This document shows, piece after piece, positions 16,967-25,879 of a DNA stretch of 64,000 nucleotides (its first letter is position 1; each line of letters begins with the position of its first letter). The notes beneath the pieces are model-generated. The model was given only the letters and a program-made list of their open reading frames with translations, did no database searches and had not been told where the DNA came from. Source of the DNA: Legionella maioricensis (lineage in GTDB: Bacteria; Pseudomonadota; Gammaproteobacteria; Legionellales; Legionellaceae). The DNA lies in the NCBI RefSeq assembly GCF_023618015.1, contig NZ_JAJKBJ010000002.1:186001-250000 (forward strand), in the 5' to 3' direction. A program made the position numbers and the translations under genes.

Positions 16967-16994
16967 TTGATAACTCACCGTTTGGAGTTGTCAA
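16967..16994 (-). promoter_or_regulatory. Promoter of MOMP copy A
   Basis: On the minus strand TTGACA (16989-16994, perfect -35), a 16-base spacer and TATCAA (16967-16972, 4/6). The start site would be about 33 bases before the ATG. Copy B's upstream region does not share this sequence, so the two copies appear separately regulated. Confidence 0.6.
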
Positions 16995-17125
16995 TAGCAC
17001 GCATCGTCGCTTAGGTTCGAAGCATGCAACGATACCAGTATCTGCAGGGATTTTACATATGTCAAGAGTTTCAAGGAAAAAAAATCAATATTTTCATGGG
17101 GATATCTTCTTATTACCCATTAGCG

Positions 17126-18007
17126 CTATTTTTTGAGCAGATTGACAACAACACGGCGGTTAGCAGCCCGCCCCTCATCCGTATCGTTTCTGGCAATAGG
17201 TTTCAGAGCACCATACCATGTAACTGATAATTTCTTTTTAGGTACACCAAGCCACAATAAATAATGTTTTACTGCCTCAGCCCGAAATTGAGACACCGCA
17301 TTATTATATCCTTTACGGCCACTTTCATCAGCATATCCAACTATTCTAATGACTTCAATCTGGACATCTGCCTCGGCATATTGAGCAATTCGTCTTAATT
17401 GCTCTTTATCAGCATCAGTTAAAAGTTTACTGTCCACATCAAAATGAAACACACTTTCTTTCACCTGCTCGTAGTTAAAGGGCAATAAATTTCCCAGACA
17501 CCGTTGATAGCGTGAATATACTTTTTGAAAGCGTATGGGAGAAAGAGCAACAGTCACCCCAAACCCTTCTTCAGACTGATAGTTAAAATTTGCTTGATAA
17601 CCTTGAGACAAATAAGTTAATAACTTCAAGGTGGGTTCACGCGGTAAAAAAATTCCGTAGGCCCCTGGTTTAATAAACGATCGAGTGACCCAAAAAGATT
17701 GTCCAAAAGGCTTCCAAACCGGTGGCCTTGCCACAACCTGCGCGGGTAAAGCCCGCTGAACCTGATCCCACTTGCGTAAAATAAAATGAGGTGGTTTTGT
17801 TGCATATTGTTCAAAATAGCCAATACCGTAATTCGGAATCATCAAGGACAAACCGCAGCGAATAGGGTTGCCGCTCATCCGCCATTGCTCATCCCCCATA
17901 GGGCTTAAAAAATCAACATGGGGGACTGCAAAAGCGGTATTGATCGCGAGCAGATAATACATCGCGCTCGCCCTTATAAGTTTGCCTGTTTTATGTCCAA
18001 ACGCCAT
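17126..18007 (-). CDS. motY: Sodium-type flagellar protein MotY (OmpA-like)
   Basis: 293 residues. Signal peptide ending TAFA, a MotY-type N-domain (RCGLSLMIPNYGIGYF..., ISRYQRCLGNLLPFNYEQV) and a C-terminal OmpA-like peptidoglycan-binding domain (VFHFDVDSKLLTDADKEQL, IVGYADESGRKGYN, LSQFRAEAV, NRRVVVNLLKK). The CxxNLLPF-to-HF block matches Vibrio MotY. MotY forms the T-ring around the flagellar basal body that anchors the stator. Gene order motY / pyrC / rnt / peroxiredoxin / grxD is the one found in Pseudomonas, supporting the call. It diverges from pyrC across ~70 bases. The start has only a weak ribosome binding site. Confidence 0.85.
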   Translation of the reverse strand: MAFGHKTGKLIRASAMYYLLAINTAFAVPHVDFLSPMGDEQWRMSGNPIRCGLSLMIPNYGIGYFEQYATKPPHFILRKWDQVQRALPAQVVARPPVWKPFGQSFWVTRSFIKPGAYGIFLPREPTLKLLTYLSQGYQANFNYQSEEGFGVTVALSPIRFQKVYSRYQRCLGNLLPFNYEQVKESVFHFDVDSKLLTDADKEQLRRIAQYAEADVQIEVIRIVGYADESGRKGYNNAVSQFRAEAVKHYLLWLGVPKKKLSVTWYGALKPIARNDTDEGRAANRRVVVNLLKK

Positions 18008-18076
18008 TTTTTGCTCATCCCAATGACCTAATTCATGTTATCCTTGTTTATCGGCAATAGTTCAGGAATCTTTATT

Positions 18077-19111
18077 ATGCAAACTGTCATTATCAATCGC
18101 CCTGATGATTGGCACGTCCACCTTCGGGATGATGAGCTGTTACGCCATACGGTTCCAGCAACAGCACAACATTTTGCCCGCGCTTTAGTGATGCCTAACC
18201 TAAAACCCGCCTTAACTACTTTGCCAGCAATCGAAAATTATAGAAATAGAATTATTTCTGCAATTCCCCAAAATACGTCATTTACTCCCTATATGACTTT
18301 TTATCTCAATGAATCAGTAACGGCAGAAACGCTGCAGCAGGCGACTTTAGTTCCTTATATTTTAGGGGCAAAACTCTATCCCGCAGGGGCTACCACTAAT
18401 TCAGAAGCTGGAGCGAAATCATTAACCGCTCTGTATCCTCTTTTTGAAGTATTACAAAATAATAATTTGGTGTTGCAAATCCATGGTGAAGTCACTCACA
18501 GCGACATTTTTGAGCGAGAAGCATTATTCATCGAAGAGTATTTAAAACCCTTGGTGACCAATTTCCCCAAATTGAGAATAGTACTGGAACATATTTCAAC
18601 TCAGGCAGCTGTCGATTTTGTTACCCAAGCTCCGGCAACCGTTGCAGCAACCATAACCCCCCACCATCTATTATATAATCGTAATCGGCTCTTGGCTGGG
18701 GGACTTAGACCGCATTATTATTGTCTCCCTATTTTAAAGCATGAAAAGGATCAAAAGGCGCTGCAAATTGCCGTCAGCAGCGGCAACCCCAAGTTTTTTG
18801 CAGGGACTGACAGCGCACCCCACGCAGTCAATACTAAAGAAAATGCTTGCGGTTGCGCCGGTATTTATTCGGCTCCTTTTGCATTGGCGCTTTATGCTCA
18901 ACTGTTTGATGAGCTCAATCAGCTGGAAAAACTCAACCCCTTTACCAGCCGCTTTGGTGCTGAATTCTATCAACTGCCAATAAATCAGAAAGAAATTGAG
19001 CTGATAAAATCACCGCAACAAATACCCGCGTTTATGCCCTTTGGGCTCAATCAAGTGGTTCCTATGGCTGCCGGAGAAACCATACAGTGGAGTATTCATG
19101 ACCTCACTTAA
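18077..19111 (+). CDS. pyrC: Dihydroorotase (class II)
   Basis: 344 residues from the ATG at 18077 (AGGA upstream), the family length; upstream in-frame codons are not conserved. It closes carbamoyl-aspartate to dihydroorotate in pyrimidine synthesis. HVHLRDD carries two zinc His; GAKLYPAGATTNSEAG contains the Lys that is carbamylated to bridge the zincs; LQIHGEVT and LEHISTQAA carry the remaining zinc His; FAGTDSAPH contains the catalytic Asp. The 3' end overlaps rnt by 14 bases. Confidence 0.97.
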   Translation: MQTVIINRPDDWHVHLRDDELLRHTVPATAQHFARALVMPNLKPALTTLPAIENYRNRIISAIPQNTSFTPYMTFYLNESVTAETLQQATLVPYILGAKLYPAGATTNSEAGAKSLTALYPLFEVLQNNNLVLQIHGEVTHSDIFEREALFIEEYLKPLVTNFPKLRIVLEHISTQAAVDFVTQAPATVAATITPHHLLYNRNRLLAGGLRPHYYCLPILKHEKDQKALQIAVSSGNPKFFAGTDSAPHAVNTKENACGCAGIYSAPFALALYAQLFDELNQLEKLNPFTSRFGAEFYQLPINQKEIELIKSPQQIPAFMPFGLNQVVPMAAGETIQWSIHDLT

Positions 19112-19724
19112 TAGTATTTTAAGTCTCAATATTAAAGAGCGTTTTCGTGGTTTTCTACCGGTAGTGGTCGATGTGGAAACGGCTGGAATAGACCCGCAAA
19201 AAAATGCACTTTTGGAAATGTGTATCGTTTTGGTTGAAATGGATGAACAAGGCTTTCTTTATAGAGGAGAAAGCTATTTTGAACATATTTTACCTTTTTC
19301 AGGAGCAGAACTGGATCAAAAATCTTTGGCTTTTAACCAAATCGATCCCTTTCAACCGCTGCGTTTTGCCGTTGATGAAAAAATAGCTCTTGAGCGTCTT
19401 TTTATTCCGATTAACAAGGCGCTTAAAAAAGCACGCTGTCAACGCGCCGTTTTAGTCGGCCATAACGCCTGGTTTGATCTATTATTTGTGAAAGAAGCCA
19501 TTAAAAGAACAAGCCTGCAATCTCCATTTCATGCCTTTACCTGTTTTGACACGGCAACACTAGGCGGGATGATTTATGGCCAAACTGTTTTAGCCAAAGC
19601 GGCTCACGCGGCAAAAATTTCCTTTGATCCCAATGAGGCGCACTCGGCAATTTATGATGCAGAAAAAACAGCAGATTTATTTTGTGAAATGATTAATCAA
19701 TGGCGAAAGATGGTGAAAGAATAG
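19098..19724 (+). CDS. rnt: Ribonuclease T
   Basis: 208 residues from the ATG at 19098 with GGAG five bases upstream, overlapping the end of pyrC. DEDDh exonuclease: VVVDVETAG (first two acids), VGHNAWFD (third), and HSAIYDAEKTA (His and last Asp). It trims the 3' ends of tRNA and other stable RNA. Following pyrC as in Pseudomonas, it is probably cotranscribed. Confidence 0.95.
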   Translation: MTSLNSILSLNIKERFRGFLPVVVDVETAGIDPQKNALLEMCIVLVEMDEQGFLYRGESYFEHILPFSGAELDQKSLAFNQIDPFQPLRFAVDEKIALERLFIPINKALKKARCQRAVLVGHNAWFDLLFVKEAIKRTSLQSPFHAFTCFDTATLGGMIYGQTVLAKAAHAAKISFDPNEAHSAIYDAEKTADLFCEMINQWRKMVKE

Positions 19725-19732
19725 AAATAAGC

Positions 19733-19860
19733 GTTCACGCAATGGCATCCACTTAAGCTTTACGTAGGCCCTCTTAACGCAGTGTAATATGGAAATATAA
19801 TCTCAATCTCAGATTACGACTTCGTCTAATTAGGGCTACACATCCTTAAGTTGAGTGAAC
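19733..19860. repeat. Nested fold-back element of ~128 bases between rnt and the peroxiredoxin gene
   Basis: Three pairs of complementary segments are nested in order: gttcac (19733-19738) with gtgaac (19855-19860); acttaag (19751-19757) with cttaagt (19845-19851); gtaggccct (19764-19772) with agggctac (19832-19839), one bulge. An inner hairpin is taatct (19798-19803) with agatta (19811-19816). The whole would fold into one long stem. It could be a structured RNA or a decayed miniature mobile element. Confidence 0.5.
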
Positions 19861-19908
19861 ATTTACACATAGAAGGAAAAGGGGTACTGCTTAAGAATGA
19901 CGGAGATG

Positions 19909-19941
19909 GAAAACCCGCAGCAAGTCCAGCTTGTTGCGGGT
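19909..19941 (-). terminator. Terminator of the peroxiredoxin gene
   Basis: Read on the minus strand, acccgcaacaag and cttgctgcgggt form a 12-bp stem with one G-U pair and a 5-base loop, followed by tttt. It lies just beyond the stop codon. Confidence 0.75.
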
Positions 19942-19952
19942 AGAAGAATTAC

Positions 19953-20558
19953 TTAGAGAGAATCTGCGTGTTCAGCCAGGTAAGCTGCAACACCTTGTGG
20001 AGAAGCTTTCATTCCAGCATCGCCTTTTTTCCAGCCTGCAGGACACACTTCACCATGTTCTTCAAAATATTGTACCGCATCTACAACGCGTATAATTTCG
20101 TCTATATTTCGGCCTATAGGCAAATCATTAACGATTTGAGAACGAACCATACCGTTGGTATCAATAATAAATGCTGCTCGGAAAGCAATGCCGGCAACTG
20201 GATGCTCGATACCATAAGACTGGCAAATACTATGGTTCATATCAGCAGCCATCGTATAACGAACTGGGCCAATACCACCATTTTTTACTGGAGTATTTCT
20301 GTACGCATTGTGAGTAAAATGAGAATCAATAGAAACAGAAACCACCTCGACGTTACGACTTTTAAACTCGTCTATGCGATGATCAAGAGCAATTAATTCA
20401 GAGGGGCATACAAAAGTAAAATCCAAAGGATAGAAAAATACTAATCCATACTTGCCTTTTAAATGCTCATGCAAATTAAATTTATCGACAATTTCACCAT
20501 TTCCCATCACTGCGGCGACGGTAAAATCAGGAGCTTTACGTCCTACTAATACACTCAT
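19953..20558 (-). CDS. Typical 2-Cys peroxiredoxin (AhpC/Tsa family)
   Basis: 201 residues. The peroxidatic Cys is at 51 in FFYPLDFTFVCPSE and the resolving Cys at about 172 in HGEVCPAGW. It reduces hydrogen peroxide and organic peroxides in the cytoplasm. GGAG lies before the ATG. It follows the grxD gene by 50 bases on the same strand, and in Pseudomonas the same pairing occurs next to rnt; a shared transcript is likely. L. pneumophila has two AhpC-type enzymes; I cannot tell with certainty which one this matches. Confidence 0.92.
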   Translation of the reverse strand: MSVLVGRKAPDFTVAAVMGNGEIVDKFNLHEHLKGKYGLVFFYPLDFTFVCPSELIALDHRIDEFKSRNVEVVSVSIDSHFTHNAYRNTPVKNGGIGPVRYTMAADMNHSICQSYGIEHPVAGIAFRAAFIIDTNGMVRSQIVNDLPIGRNIDEIIRVVDAVQYFEEHGEVCPAGWKKGDAGMKASPQGVAAYLAEHADSL

Positions 20559-20608
20559 TCTATGATCTCCATTGCAAAACGCAGGATGTCCTGCGCTTCT
20601 TATTATAA

Positions 20609-20926
20609 TTATGCAGCAATCGCATCACGTAACATTGGTTCTAACTCACCTTGTTGAAACATTTCAGCAATAATATCTGATCCGCCAACCAATTCGCCTT
20701 TCACGTATAATTGAGGAAAGGTAGGCCAATCAGAGACTTGAGGTAGCGTTTGGCGAATATCAGGATTAGCAAGAATATCTACATAGGCAAAATCCACACC
20801 GCATGCTTCGATACATTGCACCGCGCGGGCTGAAAATCCACATTGTGGCATCTTAGGTGTGCCTTTCATATAAAGCATGATTGCATTCTCTGCAATTTGC
20901 TTTTTAATTTTATCTAAAGTATCCAC
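20609..20926 (-). CDS. grxD: Monothiol glutaredoxin (Grx4 type)
   Basis: 105 residues. The monothiol active site CGFS is at 29-32 in KMPQCGFSARAVQ, with WPTFPQLYVKGELVGGSDI downstream for glutathione binding. Proteins of this type carry [2Fe-2S] clusters with BolA partners and support iron-sulfur delivery. It is the upstream gene of the peroxiredoxin pair. Confidence 0.96.
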   Translation of the reverse strand: MDTLDKIKKQIAENAIMLYMKGTPKMPQCGFSARAVQCIEACGVDFAYVDILANPDIRQTLPQVSDWPTFPQLYVKGELVGGSDIIAEMFQQGELEPMLRDAIAA

Positions 20927-21272
20927 TTATGCACCTTTTAATAAATTACATAGAACTAATTATGGCGAAAACCGAGTGAGCTCGCAACAAATGATTCTGA
21001 TTCGCGATTAAGATTTCTATAAACCCTAATCGTAACGAACAGGAGCCCAGGAATGCAGCTAACTCAGATTGTTCGACCACCAAAATGACCTGGATGTGTC
21101 ATATCCCAACTAAAAAAATTTTTCTAGTTGTTGCATTATATTATGAGTTCAATTTTTGCGCAACGCCCTCTTTGGTGCTTTTCACAGCTCCTTTATCTTT
21201 TTTCCACTCCGTTTAGATCAAGGCTCCAATGCGCTTCATGGACGCCTTTTAACAAATTGCCACATTGCTGCA

Positions 21273-21300
21273 TTGAATATCATATCCATCCTGCTACACT
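21273..21300 (+). promoter_or_regulatory. Candidate promoter of sodB
   Basis: TTGAAT (21273-21278), 16-base spacer, TACACT (21295-21300), within the 417-base gap (20927-21343) between divergent grxD and sodB. No other distinctive signal was seen in that gap. Confidence 0.45.
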
Positions 21301-21343
21301 AACTCCTTTATTCATTATACTTATACTTTTCAGGAGATTGTTT

Positions 21344-21922
21344 ATGACTTTTACGTTGCCGCCACTTCCCTACGTAATGGACGCATTGGCGCCTCATATT
21401 TCTAAAGAAACCTTAGAATATCATTACGGCAAGCATCATCAGGCTTATGTTAACAATTTAAATAAATTGGCAGCAGGAACTGAATTTGAATCAATGAAAC
21501 TGGAAGAGGTCATCCTGAAAGCCAAGGGCGGTATCTTTAATAACGCAGCCCAAATCTGGAATCATACTTTCTATTGGCATAGCCTTAGCCCAAACGGTGG
21601 CGGTGAACCTACGGGTAAAGTAGCTGACGCCATTAATAAAAATTTTGGTTCTTTTGCTGCATTCAAAGAACAATTTACTCAAACCGCAATAGCCACATTC
21701 GGTTCAGGTTGGACATGGTTAGTTCAAGATGCTTCAGGGGCTTTAAAAATCATTAGTACCAGCAATGCAGGCACGCCAATGACTGATGGATTAACGGCGC
21801 TGCTGACTTGTGATGTCTGGGAACACGCTTATTATATCGATTACCGAAATGCACGACCTGATTACGTCAATGGCTTTTGGTCATTGGTCAATTGGGAATT
21901 TGTTGCCAAAAATTTGAAATAA
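21344..21922 (+). CDS. sodB: Iron superoxide dismutase
   Basis: 192 residues from the ATG at 21344 with AGGAG 7 bases upstream; the 72 in-frame codons before it are unconserved. Metal ligands are in [24 protein letters not shown] and [26 protein letters not shown] and [10 protein letters not shown] are typical of the iron form. It removes superoxide in the cytoplasm. argD starts 20 bases downstream, so they probably share a transcript. Confidence 0.97.
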   Translation: MTFTLPPLPYVMDALAPHISKETLEYHYGKHHQAYVNNLNKLAAGTEFESMKLEEVILKAKGGIFNNAAQIWNHTFYWHSLSPNGGGEPTGKVADAINKNFGSFAAFKEQFTQTAIATFGSGWTWLVQDASGALKIISTSNAGTPMTDGLTALLTCDVWEHAYYIDYRNARPDYVNGFWSLVNWEFVAKNLK

Positions 21923-21941
21923 AAGAGAAAAGGGAGAGATC

Positions 21942-23108
21942 ATGGCTTTAATTACTTGCTATAACCCCATGCCAATTGCCTTCACCCACGGTGAAGGAGT
22001 TTGGTTATATGATGAACAGGGCAAAGCATATCTTGATGGTTTAAGCGGAATAGCAGTTTGTGGATTAGGCCATGCTCACCCCGATGTAACTCATACCATA
22101 CAACAACAGGCGGCTAAATTACTGCATACCTCTAATGCCTTTCACATTAAAGAACAAGAACTACTTGCCGCAAAACTCACGGCAATGGCTGGAATGGAAC
22201 AGGTTTTTTTTGCCAATTCAGGAGCAGAGGCCAATGAAGCGGCCATTAAACTCACTCGTCTATTTGGTCATAAAAAAGGAATTGAAACACCGTCAATTAT
22301 CGTCATGGAAAGAGCCTTCCATGGTCGAACCATGGCCACCTTAACCGCCTCTGGAAGCCGCAAAGTCCAGGCCGGTTTTGAACCGCTTGTACCTGGCTTT
22401 ATTCGAGCTCCATTTAATGATCTCGAGGCCATTCATAAGATTGCAGCCAATAGAGAGGATGTCGTGGCGGTCATGATTGAACCGATTCAAGGCGAAGGAG
22501 GAATTTACGCGGCAGAAGAAGGTTACCTGCGTGCTCTGGCTCAACTGTGTGGGCAGCATGACTGGATGCTTATTTTAGATGAAATTCAAACGGGGAATGG
22601 CCGTACAGGAAAACTGTATTCCTGTATGCATTATAATATTCAGCCCGACGTTCTCACTACCGCTAAAGGACTGGGTAATGGCATGCCCATCGGTGCCTGC
22701 TTAATGAGCAAAAGAGCGGTTAATTTATTTAAACCCGGTAATCATGGTTCAACCTTCGGCGGTAATCCTCTGGCCTGTGCAACAGCCTTAACGGTTTTGG
22801 AGGTCATCGAGCGCGATAAACTGTGTGAAAAAGTAACGAAAAATAGCGCTATTTTAATGGATAAATTAATACGTAACCTTGGAGAACATCCTCACGTAAA
22901 AGCCATACGCGGCAAAGGTTATATGATAGGTATAGAATTAGATAGACCAGCAAACGATATCAGGGCTGTGGGCCTGGCTAACGGGATAATATTCAATATT
23001 ACCGCCGAAACGGTGATAAGGCTTTTACCCCCGTTGATTATTAATGAAGATGAAATAGACGAGTTGGTAAAACGTTTGACACTAACCATCAGTCAATTTA
23101 CTGCCTAA
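21942..23108 (+). CDS. argD: Acetylornithine aminotransferase
   Basis: 388 residues. Class III PLP transaminase: FANSGAEANEAAIKLTR, AFHGRTMATLTASG, EPIQGEGGI, ILDEIQTGNGRTG, and the PLP Lys in LTTAKGLGNGMPIGA; then HGSTFGGNPLACA. ArgD transfers the amino group to N-acetylglutamate semialdehyde in arginine synthesis; related enzymes act on succinylornithine. GGGAG lies before the ATG. It follows sodB closely. Confidence 0.9.
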   Translation: MALITCYNPMPIAFTHGEGVWLYDEQGKAYLDGLSGIAVCGLGHAHPDVTHTIQQQAAKLLHTSNAFHIKEQELLAAKLTAMAGMEQVFFANSGAEANEAAIKLTRLFGHKKGIETPSIIVMERAFHGRTMATLTASGSRKVQAGFEPLVPGFIRAPFNDLEAIHKIAANREDVVAVMIEPIQGEGGIYAAEEGYLRALAQLCGQHDWMLILDEIQTGNGRTGKLYSCMHYNIQPDVLTTAKGLGNGMPIGACLMSKRAVNLFKPGNHGSTFGGNPLACATALTVLEVIERDKLCEKVTKNSAILMDKLIRNLGEHPHVKAIRGKGYMIGIELDRPANDIRAVGLANGIIFNITAETVIRLLPPLIINEDEIDELVKRLTLTISQFTA

Positions 23109-23152
23109 TTAATAAACATTATCCTCGAGCGGCAGTGAGAAGTCACTGCTAT

Positions 23153-23224
23153 CGTCATCCAGAGGGGCTTACGACGAAGGATCTCCTAATATACGGGAGA
23201 TCTCTCGCTATGCTCGAGATGACG
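23153..23224. repeat. REP-like inverted repeat, family with 54259-54341
   Basis: Outer arms cgtcatc (23153-23159) and gatgacg (23218-23224); inner arms gatctcc (23180-23186) and ggagatc (23196-23202). The element shares the order gtcatc ... gaaggat ... gggagatct ... cgct ... gatgacg with the copy at 54259-54341. Confidence 0.7.
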
Positions 23225-23290
23225 TGTTTGTTGCTTTATAAGACATCTTACGCTGCTATCCTTAGCAGCATGATGGTTTAAAACTTACAG

Positions 23291-23548
23291 TTACGGTGCC
23301 GAACCAAGATCCAAATCCTCCCCTGCCGCATTATCTAAAGGGGTCTTGGCCGCGTCAACCGCTTGCGCTAAAGAAGATCGCTCAATAGCAAAGAAAGTAG
23401 AAGGCTCTCCTCCGCATCTTACCGCCGACATAACAATATTGGCCAATTTCTTAAACAGATTCTTTAGATAATCTCCCCAGCCTAAATCTCTTTCTAAAGT
23501 CGGAGTCGCTTCCTCGATGGCGTTTTTGAATTCTTCCTTCGCTTGCAT
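23291..23548 (-). CDS. Small protein with a Legionella effector-like C-terminal module
   Basis: 85 residues, no family recognised. After a charged helix (KEEFKNAIEEATPTLERDLG) comes WGDYLKNLFKKLANIVMSAV, a hydrophobic helix, then FFAIERSSLAQAV and an acidic end (GEDLDLGSAP). The block K-x-L-x-ANIV-x-x-A followed by FF and a Val/Ala helix recurs at the C-terminus of the 741-residue protein at 29664-31889. It may be a stand-alone or remnant copy of that module. It lies between a REP-like repeat and a GDPD gene. The ribosome binding site is not obvious. Confidence 0.5.
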   Translation of the reverse strand: MQAKEEFKNAIEEATPTLERDLGWGDYLKNLFKKLANIVMSAVRCGGEPSTFFAIERSSLAQAVDAAKTPLDNAAGEDLDLGSAP

Positions 23549-23607
23549 TTTATTTTTGGCTCATTTAGATCTAGAAAAGATCTGAAAATATTATAAGTAA
23601 GCACCGT

Positions 23608-24372
23608 TTAATGAAGTCTCAATTGATGCAGGTAATGGCCAACAACCAGCGCTTGATTGGTAAATAGCCATTTTACATCCCGATTTAGCTCCCTGAATAA
23701 ACTGTTTTTCGAATTCACAAAACCGACCCCTGAAAACTGATGTGCTGCATTTAATTGCTGTAGTCGTTTATTGGTTAGTAACAAGTAATTGCCCATCACC
23801 CCTCCGTAATTATTTTTAATACTTAAATCGCAAAACGCTTTAACGTTGTTATGTACGGCAACAAGCAATAATGACTTGGGGGGAAATTGCGCCAAAGAAC
23901 TAAAAATCCCTGGATCAAGGGATAATAAATGGTAATCCTTGCAGGGTGTTAAACTTTGCAGAGCCTGTACTAAAACATCCTCATCCTGGAGAGGGGTCTT
24001 CAGCTCAATAAACAAATGCATTTGGCCCCCAAACTCCGCGACCACATCGACAAGGGAGGGTATTGCAGGGACGAGGGAGCGTAACGCACTAAAAGTTAAA
24101 TGAGCAATGGGAATATCCTGTCCCCATAAGCGATTTAAGGTAGGATCATGATTAACGACTAAAATATTATCTGCTGTCGCATGTACATCAAGCTCTATCC
24201 CCCAACAGCCAGCCTTTTTTGCTAATCTAAACGCTTCACAAGTATTTTCAAAAATACCCTCCCTATTATTATGAGCCCCTCTATGGGCGATTAACCGTGC
24301 ATTATTAAAATTCTCAGGGTAAGGTTTTCTTCTGGGAAGAGCAGCAAAATAACCATCCACTATCTTTTCCAT
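23608..24372 (-). CDS. Glycerophosphodiester phosphodiesterase
   Basis: 254 residues from the ATG at 24372 (a GTG five codons earlier is an alternative; neither has a strong ribosome binding site). GDPD fold: LIAHRGAHNN, ENTCEAFRLAKKAGCWGIELDVHATAD with the metal-binding acids, VVNHDPTLNRLWGQ, and LFIELKTP. It splits glycerophosphodiesters into glycerol-3-phosphate and an alcohol. No signal peptide, so it looks like the cytoplasmic UgpQ type, although the ~25-residue lead is longer than usual. Confidence 0.85.
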   Translation of the reverse strand: MEKIVDGYFAALPRRKPYPENFNNARLIAHRGAHNNREGIFENTCEAFRLAKKAGCWGIELDVHATADNILVVNHDPTLNRLWGQDIPIAHLTFSALRSLVPAIPSLVDVVAEFGGQMHLFIELKTPLQDEDVLVQALQSLTPCKDYHLLSLDPGIFSSLAQFPPKSLLLVAVHNNVKAFCDLSIKNNYGGVMGNYLLLTNKRLQQLNAAHQFSGVGFVNSKNSLFRELNRDVKWLFTNQALVVGHYLHQLRLH

Positions 24373-24647
24373 TAATGTAAGCAACACTCAAATTCATCCC
24401 AATCTTTGGTAATAAAAACATTCTATGCTGGCCAAGATTAAAAGGCAAAACAGGGGCAGGATGAAGTATTTCTTTCAGCCTTCTGATAAATAATGGCTTC
24501 ATGCATACTTTAAGTTTTGATTTTTTATCCTCGCCTATTCCATTGACAGGCCGCACTGTGTAAAAATAATGTAGACTCAATGTTTTTTTAATCCATGCTA
24601 AGCGGTAGACTCGTCTTATTAGCTAATTTTACTCCCGAGATCTCTAT

Positions 24648-25613
24648 ATGCCTTTAATTACTACCAATCTGGAACTGGCTGTTTTGGATTTACAAGCAGG
24701 TAAACCCGTAGCAATACCTACGGAAACGGTCTATGGATTGGCTGCGCTGATCAATAAACCCAAAGCAATTAAAGCCGTTTTTGCCATGAAAAATAGACCG
24801 CTTAATCATCCTTTAATTGTTCATGTGGCACATGATTATGATCTTAATGAACTTGTTGAAGACATCCCTGAATACGCACAACAATTAATTCAAGAATTTT
24901 GGCCAGGTCCCTTAACTTTGGTATTGCAGGCTAAAAAAGAGCAAATTAATCCTTTAATTACCGGAGGCCAAACTACGGTAGCCATACGGTGCCCTGCCCA
25001 CCCGTTAGCGCAGCGCTTATTGCAAAAGCTGGATGCTCCTGTTGTTGCTCCTTCAGCTAATCCTTTTGGTAAAATCAGCCCGACAACAGCATTACATGTA
25101 AAGCAAGCGTTTCATGATTATGAGTTGACCATATTGGATGGAGGCCGATGCCAGGTCGGGATAGAGTCAACGATAGTTAACGCAACGCAACGTGACCACT
25201 ATCAAATTTTACGTCATGGTCTTATTGATGAAAAAGCAATAGCCGCAGTAATTTCTACTGAATACTCAACTCATGAAAATGCGATTCGCGTTCCGGGAAA
25301 ATTAGAAAGTCATTATCAACCGCAAAAAAAGTTATACTATTTTGAGCAATATGAAATGTTGACCCGCTTTTGTAAAAAAAGAGAAGGGGATGTATACGTC
25401 ATCGCCAGCAAACAACCTGAAAGCGTAGAAACCAAACATTTCCATCTTTTGGCAGCTGACCCTAAAGTGGTGGCTTTCGATTTATATTATCAACTAAGAA
25501 AAGCAGATGCCTCCAATGCTGTTTGTATTGCTATAGAGCTCCCTCCTGAAACCAGCGAGTGGCAAGGGGTTAGAGAACGAATTTTAAAAGCAGGCCATCC
25601 CTTCTCTATTTAA
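24648..25613 (+). CDS. Sua5-type L-threonylcarbamoyladenylate synthase
   Basis: 321 residues: a YrdC/TsaC domain (IPTETVYGLAAL, KNRPLNHPLIVHV, WPGPLTLVL, RCPAHPLAQ, APSANPFGKISPT, GIESTIVN) with the linker RVPGKLESHYQP and a C-terminal Sua5 domain. It makes threonylcarbamoyl-AMP from threonine, bicarbonate and ATP for the t6A37 modification of tRNA. The Sua5 form is used instead of the short TsaC. No ribosome binding site stands out. Confidence 0.93.
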   Translation: MPLITTNLELAVLDLQAGKPVAIPTETVYGLAALINKPKAIKAVFAMKNRPLNHPLIVHVAHDYDLNELVEDIPEYAQQLIQEFWPGPLTLVLQAKKEQINPLITGGQTTVAIRCPAHPLAQRLLQKLDAPVVAPSANPFGKISPTTALHVKQAFHDYELTILDGGRCQVGIESTIVNATQRDHYQILRHGLIDEKAIAAVISTEYSTHENAIRVPGKLESHYQPQKKLYYFEQYEMLTRFCKKREGDVYVIASKQPESVETKHFHLLAADPKVVAFDLYYQLRKADASNAVCIAIELPPETSEWQGVRERILKAGHPFSI

Positions 25614-25696
25614 CCTGAACTCAGTAGCAAAATTCGGGTTAAAAGTCATTACTAAAAATACAGGGCTCTTTTAAGGTATTTCTTGTTCCGGGCAAT

Positions 25697-25724
25697 CGCA
25701 ACGACGAAATTTACATGCCCGGGC
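25697..25724. repeat. Degenerate solo copy of the 33883-type repeat end
   Basis: The segment tcgcaacgacgaaatttacatgccc matches, with two changes, the right end of the 153-bp repeats at 33883 and 34109. It lies about 50 bases upstream of tRNA-Leu. Confidence 0.45.
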
Positions 25725-25745
25725 ACAGCTACGATGCAAAGTCTA

Positions 25746-25774
25746 TTGACAGACGAGCAAAATTTGCGTAACTT
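25746..25774 (+). promoter_or_regulatory. Promoter of tRNA-Leu
   Basis: TTGACA (25746-25751, perfect -35), 17-base spacer, TAACTT (25769-25774) and a GC-rich discriminator just before the tRNA. Confidence 0.55.
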
Positions 25775-25784
25775 AGCGCCCAAT

Positions 25785-25871
25785 GCCGAGGTGGTGGAAT
25801 TGGTAGACACGCTAGCTTCAGGTGCTAGTGGGGGCAACCCCGTGGAGGTTCGAGTCCTCTTCTCGGTACCA
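25785..25871 (+). tRNA. tRNA-Leu (CAG)
   Basis: 87 bases. The acceptor stem GCCGAGG pairs with TTCTCGGT; the anticodon arm CTAGC-ttcaggt-GCTAG exposes CAG; a long variable arm (GTGGGGGCAACCCCG) marks a class II tRNA; the T arm GAGG-TTCGAGT-CCTC and an encoded 3' CCA follow. It reads CUG codons. Confidence 0.95.
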
Positions 25872-25879
25872 TTATAATT

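Noticed and set aside
21128..21343. 72-codon upstream extension of sodB
   Set aside because: Unlike any superoxide dismutase; a strong AGGAG precedes the internal ATG and a promoter candidate lies inside the extension.
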